From Flavobacteriaceae bacterium (GTDB lineage Bacteria; Bacteroidota; Bacteroidia; Flavobacteriales; Flavobacteriaceae): a stretch of DNA of 6,676 nucleotides. Below the pieces are notes generated by a model. The model did not search any database and had not been told where the DNA came from. It worked only from the letters and a program-made list of their open reading frames with translations. Positions 3,874-6,676 of the stretch are shown piece by piece. Numbering within the stretch: position 1 is the stretch's first letter; every line of letters begins with the position of its first letter. Location of the stretch: the NCBI GenBank assembly GCA_023145595.1, contig JAGLDM010000134.1:1-6676 (forward strand), in the 5' to 3' direction. The position numbers were made by a program, and so were the translations under genes.

Positions 3874-5130
3874 ATGGAAAATATAGCATTAATAGAATCA
3901 TTTTCAGAGTTTAAGGACGATAAGAGTATTGATAGAGTAACGCTAATGGCGTTGCTAGAAGAAGTGTTTAGAGCGGCATTAAAACGAAAGTTTGGGTCGG
4001 ATGACAACTTTGATATCATTATAAACCCTGATAAAGGAGATTTAGAAATTTGGAGAAATAGAGTTGTTGTTGCAGATGGTATGTCTGAAGATGACAATGA
4101 AGAAATTGAATTGTCTGAAGCTCAAAAAATTGAACCCGATTTTGAAATTGGGGAAGATGTGTCAGAAGAGGTAAAGTTGATGGATTTAGGACGTAGAGCA
4201 ATTTTAGCATTACGTCAGAATTTGATTTCTAAAATTCATGAACATGACAGTACAAATGTCTTTAAACATTTTAAAAAGTTAGAAGGTGATATCTACAGCG
4301 CAGAGGTACATCATATAAAACATAATGCTATTATTTTATTAGATGATGATGGAAATGAGTTAATCATGCCCAAAAGTGAGCAAATTCGATCGGATTATTT
4401 CCGTAAAGGCGAATCTGTTCGTGGAATTATTAAAACGGTAGAATTAAGAGGAAACAAACCTGTTATTATTTTATCTAGAACTGAATCAAAGTTTTTAGAG
4501 AAATTATTTGAACAAGAAATTCCAGAAGTTTTTGATGGTTTAATTACTATTGAAAAAGTAGCGAGAATACCAGGTGAAAAAGCAAAAGTTGCAGTAGATT
4601 CTTATGATGATAGAATTGACCCAGTTGGAGCATGTGTTGGTATGAAAGGTTCAAGAATTCATGGGATTGTTCGTGAATTAGGAAACGAGAATATTGACGT
4701 AATTAATTACACTAAGAACGATCAATTATTTATAGCTCGTGCTTTAAGTCCGGCTAAAGTTACTTCAATGGATATTCATCTTGAAGAAGATAGAGAAGAT
4801 GGTAAGAAAGGAAGAGTTGATGTATTCTTAAAGCCAGAAGAAGTGTCTAAGGCAATAGGTAGAGGCGGAGTTAATATTCGTTTAGCAAGCCTATTAACGG
4901 GATATGATTTAGATGTTCAAAGAGAAGGCGTAGAGGATGAAGATGTAGAATTAGCTGAATTCTCTGATGAAATTGAAGGATGGGTAATTAAAGAATTCCA
5001 AAATGTTGGTTTAGATACAGCTAAAAGTATTTTAGATCAAAATATTGCAGAATTGGTAAAAAGAACTGATTTGGAAGAAGAAACCATTATCGAAGTTCAA
5101 AATATTTTGAAAGCAGAATTTGAAAATTAA
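3874..5130 (+). CDS. nusA: Transcription termination/antitermination factor NusA
   Basis: NusA binds RNA polymerase and nascent RNA and modulates pausing, intrinsic termination and antitermination. The 418 residues show the standard order. The N-terminal polymerase-binding domain spans about 1-130, with the family start (ALIESFSEFKDDKSIDRVTLMALLEEVFRAALKRKFG). An S1 domain lies at about 134-201. KH1 has its GxxG loop at 256-259 (GMKG in DPVGACVGMKGSRIHGIVRELGNENIDV), and KH2 has its loop at 329-332 (GRGG in AIGRGGVNIRLASLL). A short helical C-terminal region (about 365-418) has a helix-hairpin-helix look. It lacks the two acidic repeats of Escherichia coli NusA, which is usual outside Proteobacteria. 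ATG lies 4 bp after the rimP stop; infB starts 42 bp after its end. No defect is seen. Confidence 0.97.
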   Translation: MENIALIESFSEFKDDKSIDRVTLMALLEEVFRAALKRKFGSDDNFDIIINPDKGDLEIWRNRVVVADGMSEDDNEEIELSEAQKIEPDFEIGEDVSEEVKLMDLGRRAILALRQNLISKIHEHDSTNVFKHFKKLEGDIYSAEVHHIKHNAIILLDDDGNELIMPKSEQIRSDYFRKGESVRGIIKTVELRGNKPVIILSRTESKFLEKLFEQEIPEVFDGLITIEKVARIPGEKAKVAVDSYDDRIDPVGACVGMKGSRIHGIVRELGNENIDVINYTKNDQLFIARALSPAKVTSMDIHLEEDREDGKKGRVDVFLKPEEVSKAIGRGGVNIRLASLLTGYDLDVQREGVEDEDVELAEFSDEIEGWVIKEFQNVGLDTAKSILDQNIAELVKRTDLEEETIIEVQNILKAEFEN

Positions 5131-5172
5131 TCAGTAATTTTCATTTAAATATAATTAAGAGTAACAACAAGT

Positions 5173-6676
5173 ATGGCTGATAATAAAACAATGCGACTTA
5201 ACAAGGTTTTAAAGGAACTTAATATTTCTTTAGACAGAGCGGTTGAGCACCTTTCTGGTAAGGGAATCGAGATAGAATCGCGTCCAACAACCAAAATATC
5301 TTATGATATTTATGAGGTTTTGCTAGACGGATTTCAAGCGGATAGAAGCAAAAAAGCCGAGTCGAAAGAAGTAGGAGAGGAAAAGAGAAAAGAGAAAGAA
5401 GCAATTGCTTTAGAACGTGCAGCGAAATTAGAAAAGCAACGACTTGAAGATGAGGCTAAGCAAGAAGTTTTAAAAGCAAAAGCTAAAAAACTTGAAGTGA
5501 AGACTGTTGGTAAAATTGATATTGACGCCAAGCCAAAAAAGAAAGTTGAAGTTCCTAAGGTTGAAGAAACTCCAGTTGAAGTACCTGTTAAGGAAACTCC
5601 AATTGAAGTTCCTGTTAAGGAAACTCCAAAAGTAGAAAAAGAAGCGGTTGTTGAGGTGCCTGTTGTTGAGAAGGCAGAAGTTCCTGCTACTGTTGAAAAG
5701 ACTCCGGTTAAAAAAGAGAAGACCAAAAAGGCGGAAGTCAAAAAGGCGGAAGTCAAAAAAGAAGCAGTTGACAAAAAAGAAATTAAAGAAGAGAAGGTAG
5801 AAAAAGTTGTTGCTAAGGAATCAAAAACGGTTAAAGTTGAAGAAACTAAAACGGTTGTTGAAGACGAGAAGCCTTCAGAACCTGAAACAATAAAGACTCA
5901 ATACAAAAAATTAGACGGTCCCAAATTGGCAGGAACTATCGATTTAAAACAATTCGAAAGACCTAAAAAGAAGAAGCCAGAAGGGAAAGGAATTAAAAAG
6001 CCAGGAGATAAGCCTAGTGCTGATAAGAAAAAACGTAAAAGAATCCGCAAAGAATTTAAACCAAGAGGACCAGGTGCAAATAAGCCAGGCTTAGGTCAAA
6101 GAGGCGGATTTAAAAAAGCCGGACCAGGTGCTGGAAGAAGAAATATTGTGAAAGAAGAGCCGTCTGAAGCGGATGTTCAAAAACAAGTAAGAGAAACTCT
6201 TGAAAAACTTCAAGGGAAATCTAAAAAAGGTAAAGGAGCTAAATATCGTAGAAATAAAAGAGATTCTCACCGTGAGCAGACAGATATCGATTTAGAGATT
6301 GCTGCAGCAGAGAGTAAAATCTTAAAGGTAACAGAATTTGTTACCGTTAGTGAAGTTGCAACCATGATGAATACACCAGTAAATCAAATTATTGGAGCAT
6401 GTATGTCATTAGGTATGATGGTGACTATGAATCAGCGTTTAGATGCAGAAACTTTGGCGATTGTTGCTGAAGAGTTCGATTATAAAGTTGAATTTGTTGG
6501 TGCGGAAGTTGAAGATGCAATTGTTGAAGAACAAGATGTTCCTGAAGATTTAGAAGGAAGAGCACCAATTATTACAGTAATGGGTCACGTAGATCATGGT
6601 AAAACATTGTTGCTGGATTATATTAGAAATGCAAATGTGATTGCTGGGGAGTCTGGTGGAATTACACAACATATTG
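5173..6676 (+). CDS. infB: Translation initiation factor IF-2 (3' end cut by window)
   Basis: IF2 is the GTPase that delivers formyl-Met initiator tRNA to the 30S subunit and promotes joining of the 50S. The frame is open to the window end, giving 501 residues; full Bacteroidetes IF2 is usually about 900 or more. ATG at 5173 gives [27 protein letters not shown], the expected N-terminal small domain (about 1-60). A long Lys/Glu/Pro/Val-rich linker (about 60-375) follows and contains short tandem repeats. A second conserved N-terminal domain lies at about 384-437 ([17 protein letters not shown]). The GTPase domain starts at about 465, with P-loop GHVDHGKT at 471-478 and the switch region GGITQHI at 495-501, where the window stops. 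Leu479 follows the P-loop Thr where IF2 normally has Ser or Thr. No Shine-Dalgarno is seen in the 42-bp gap after nusA. Confidence 0.98.
   Translation, partial: MADNKTMRLNKVLKELNISLDRAVEHLSGKGIEIESRPTTKISYDIYEVLLDGFQADRSKKAESKEVGEEKRKEKEAIALERAAKLEKQRLEDEAKQEVLKAKAKKLEVKTVGKIDIDAKPKKKVEVPKVEETPVEVPVKETPIEVPVKETPKVEKEAVVEVPVVEKAEVPATVEKTPVKKEKTKKAEVKKAEVKKEAVDKKEIKEEKVEKVVAKESKTVKVEETKTVVEDEKPSEPETIKTQYKKLDGPKLAGTIDLKQFERPKKKKPEGKGIKKPGDKPSADKKKRKRIRKEFKPRGPGANKPGLGQRGGFKKAGPGAGRRNIVKEEPSEADVQKQVRETLEKLQGKSKKGKGAKYRRNKRDSHREQTDIDLEIAAAESKILKVTEFVTVSEVATMMNTPVNQIIGACMSLGMMVTMNQRLDAETLAIVAEEFDYKVEFVGAEVEDAIVEEQDVPEDLEGRAPIITVMGHVDHGKTLLLDYIRNANVIAGESGGITQHI
5548..5631 (+). repeat. Degenerate tandem repeat in the IF2 linker, unit about 27 bp
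   Basis: Bases 5578-5604 and 5605-5631 encode EVPVKETPI and EVPVKETPK and are nearly identical. The preceding 30 bases encode the related [10 protein letters not shown]. Repeats of this sort arise by slippage in the unstructured linker and should vary in number between strains. Confidence 0.75.
5725..5754 (+). repeat. Perfect 15-bp tandem duplication in the IF2 linker
   Basis: AAAAAGGCGGAAGTC occurs twice in a row (5725-5739, 5740-5754) and encodes [10 protein letters not shown]. The copies are identical, so the duplication is recent or still active. It stays in frame and lies in a flexible, charged part of the protein. Confidence 0.8.

Noticed and set aside
3735..4097. 120-codon minus-strand frame across the rimP-nusA junction
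   Set aside because: It overlaps two well-identified core genes and has no family resemblance; it is a chance frame.
5334..5774. Long Ser/Thr/Phe-rich open frame of 146 codons on the minus strand
   Set aside because: It is the antisense shadow of the Lys/Glu/Val-rich IF2 linker. Its low complexity mirrors the linker, and infB is certain in the other strand.

Overview
The window most likely comes from a member of the Bacteroidota, probably class Flavobacteriia. The DNA is AT-rich. Several genes are preceded by exact matches to the Bacteroidetes -7 promoter element TAnnTTTG. Start codons generally lack a Shine-Dalgarno sequence. The IF2 N-terminus ([16 protein letters not shown]...) and the transposase tail are of the type seen in this group. 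No gene in the window fixes the genus.

The left half (1 to about 2300) looks like accessory DNA. It opens with the last codons of an ISL3/ISAon1-like transposase and the probable right end of that insertion sequence. A gene-free stretch follows, then an orphan arsenite S-adenosylmethyltransferase gene (arsM). arsM is preceded by a perfect 11-bp inverted repeat and a second, related site 41 bp downstream, which together look like ArsR-type operators. After another long non-coding stretch comes a gene for an 89-residue single-pass membrane protein of unknown function. It has a good Bacteroidetes promoter, and its 5' leader starts with a perfect 15-bp inverted repeat. The following 347 bases are unusually rich in palindromes, including an 18-bp perfect stem.

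The right half is conserved core genome. A two-domain universal stress protein gene lies on the minus strand. It is divergent from the translation and transcription operon rimP-nusA-infB on the plus strand, and both promoters lie in the 260-bp gap. The operon leader is about 160 nt long and carries a GC-rich hairpin. rimP starts at GTG, nusA follows after 4 bp and infB after 42 bp. infB is cut by the window end just inside its GTPase domain. RimP matures the 30S subunit, NusA controls pausing, termination and antitermination, and IF2 brings initiator tRNA to the ribosome, so this is a normal co-regulated set.

I found no CRISPR array, rRNA, tRNA or recognisable defence system. The points most worth a second look are the paired ars operator sites, the small membrane protein with its structured leader, the palindrome cluster at 2126-2299, a possible structured RNA or terminator at 1999-2105, the rimP leader hairpin, and a Leu beside the P-loop Thr of IF2.
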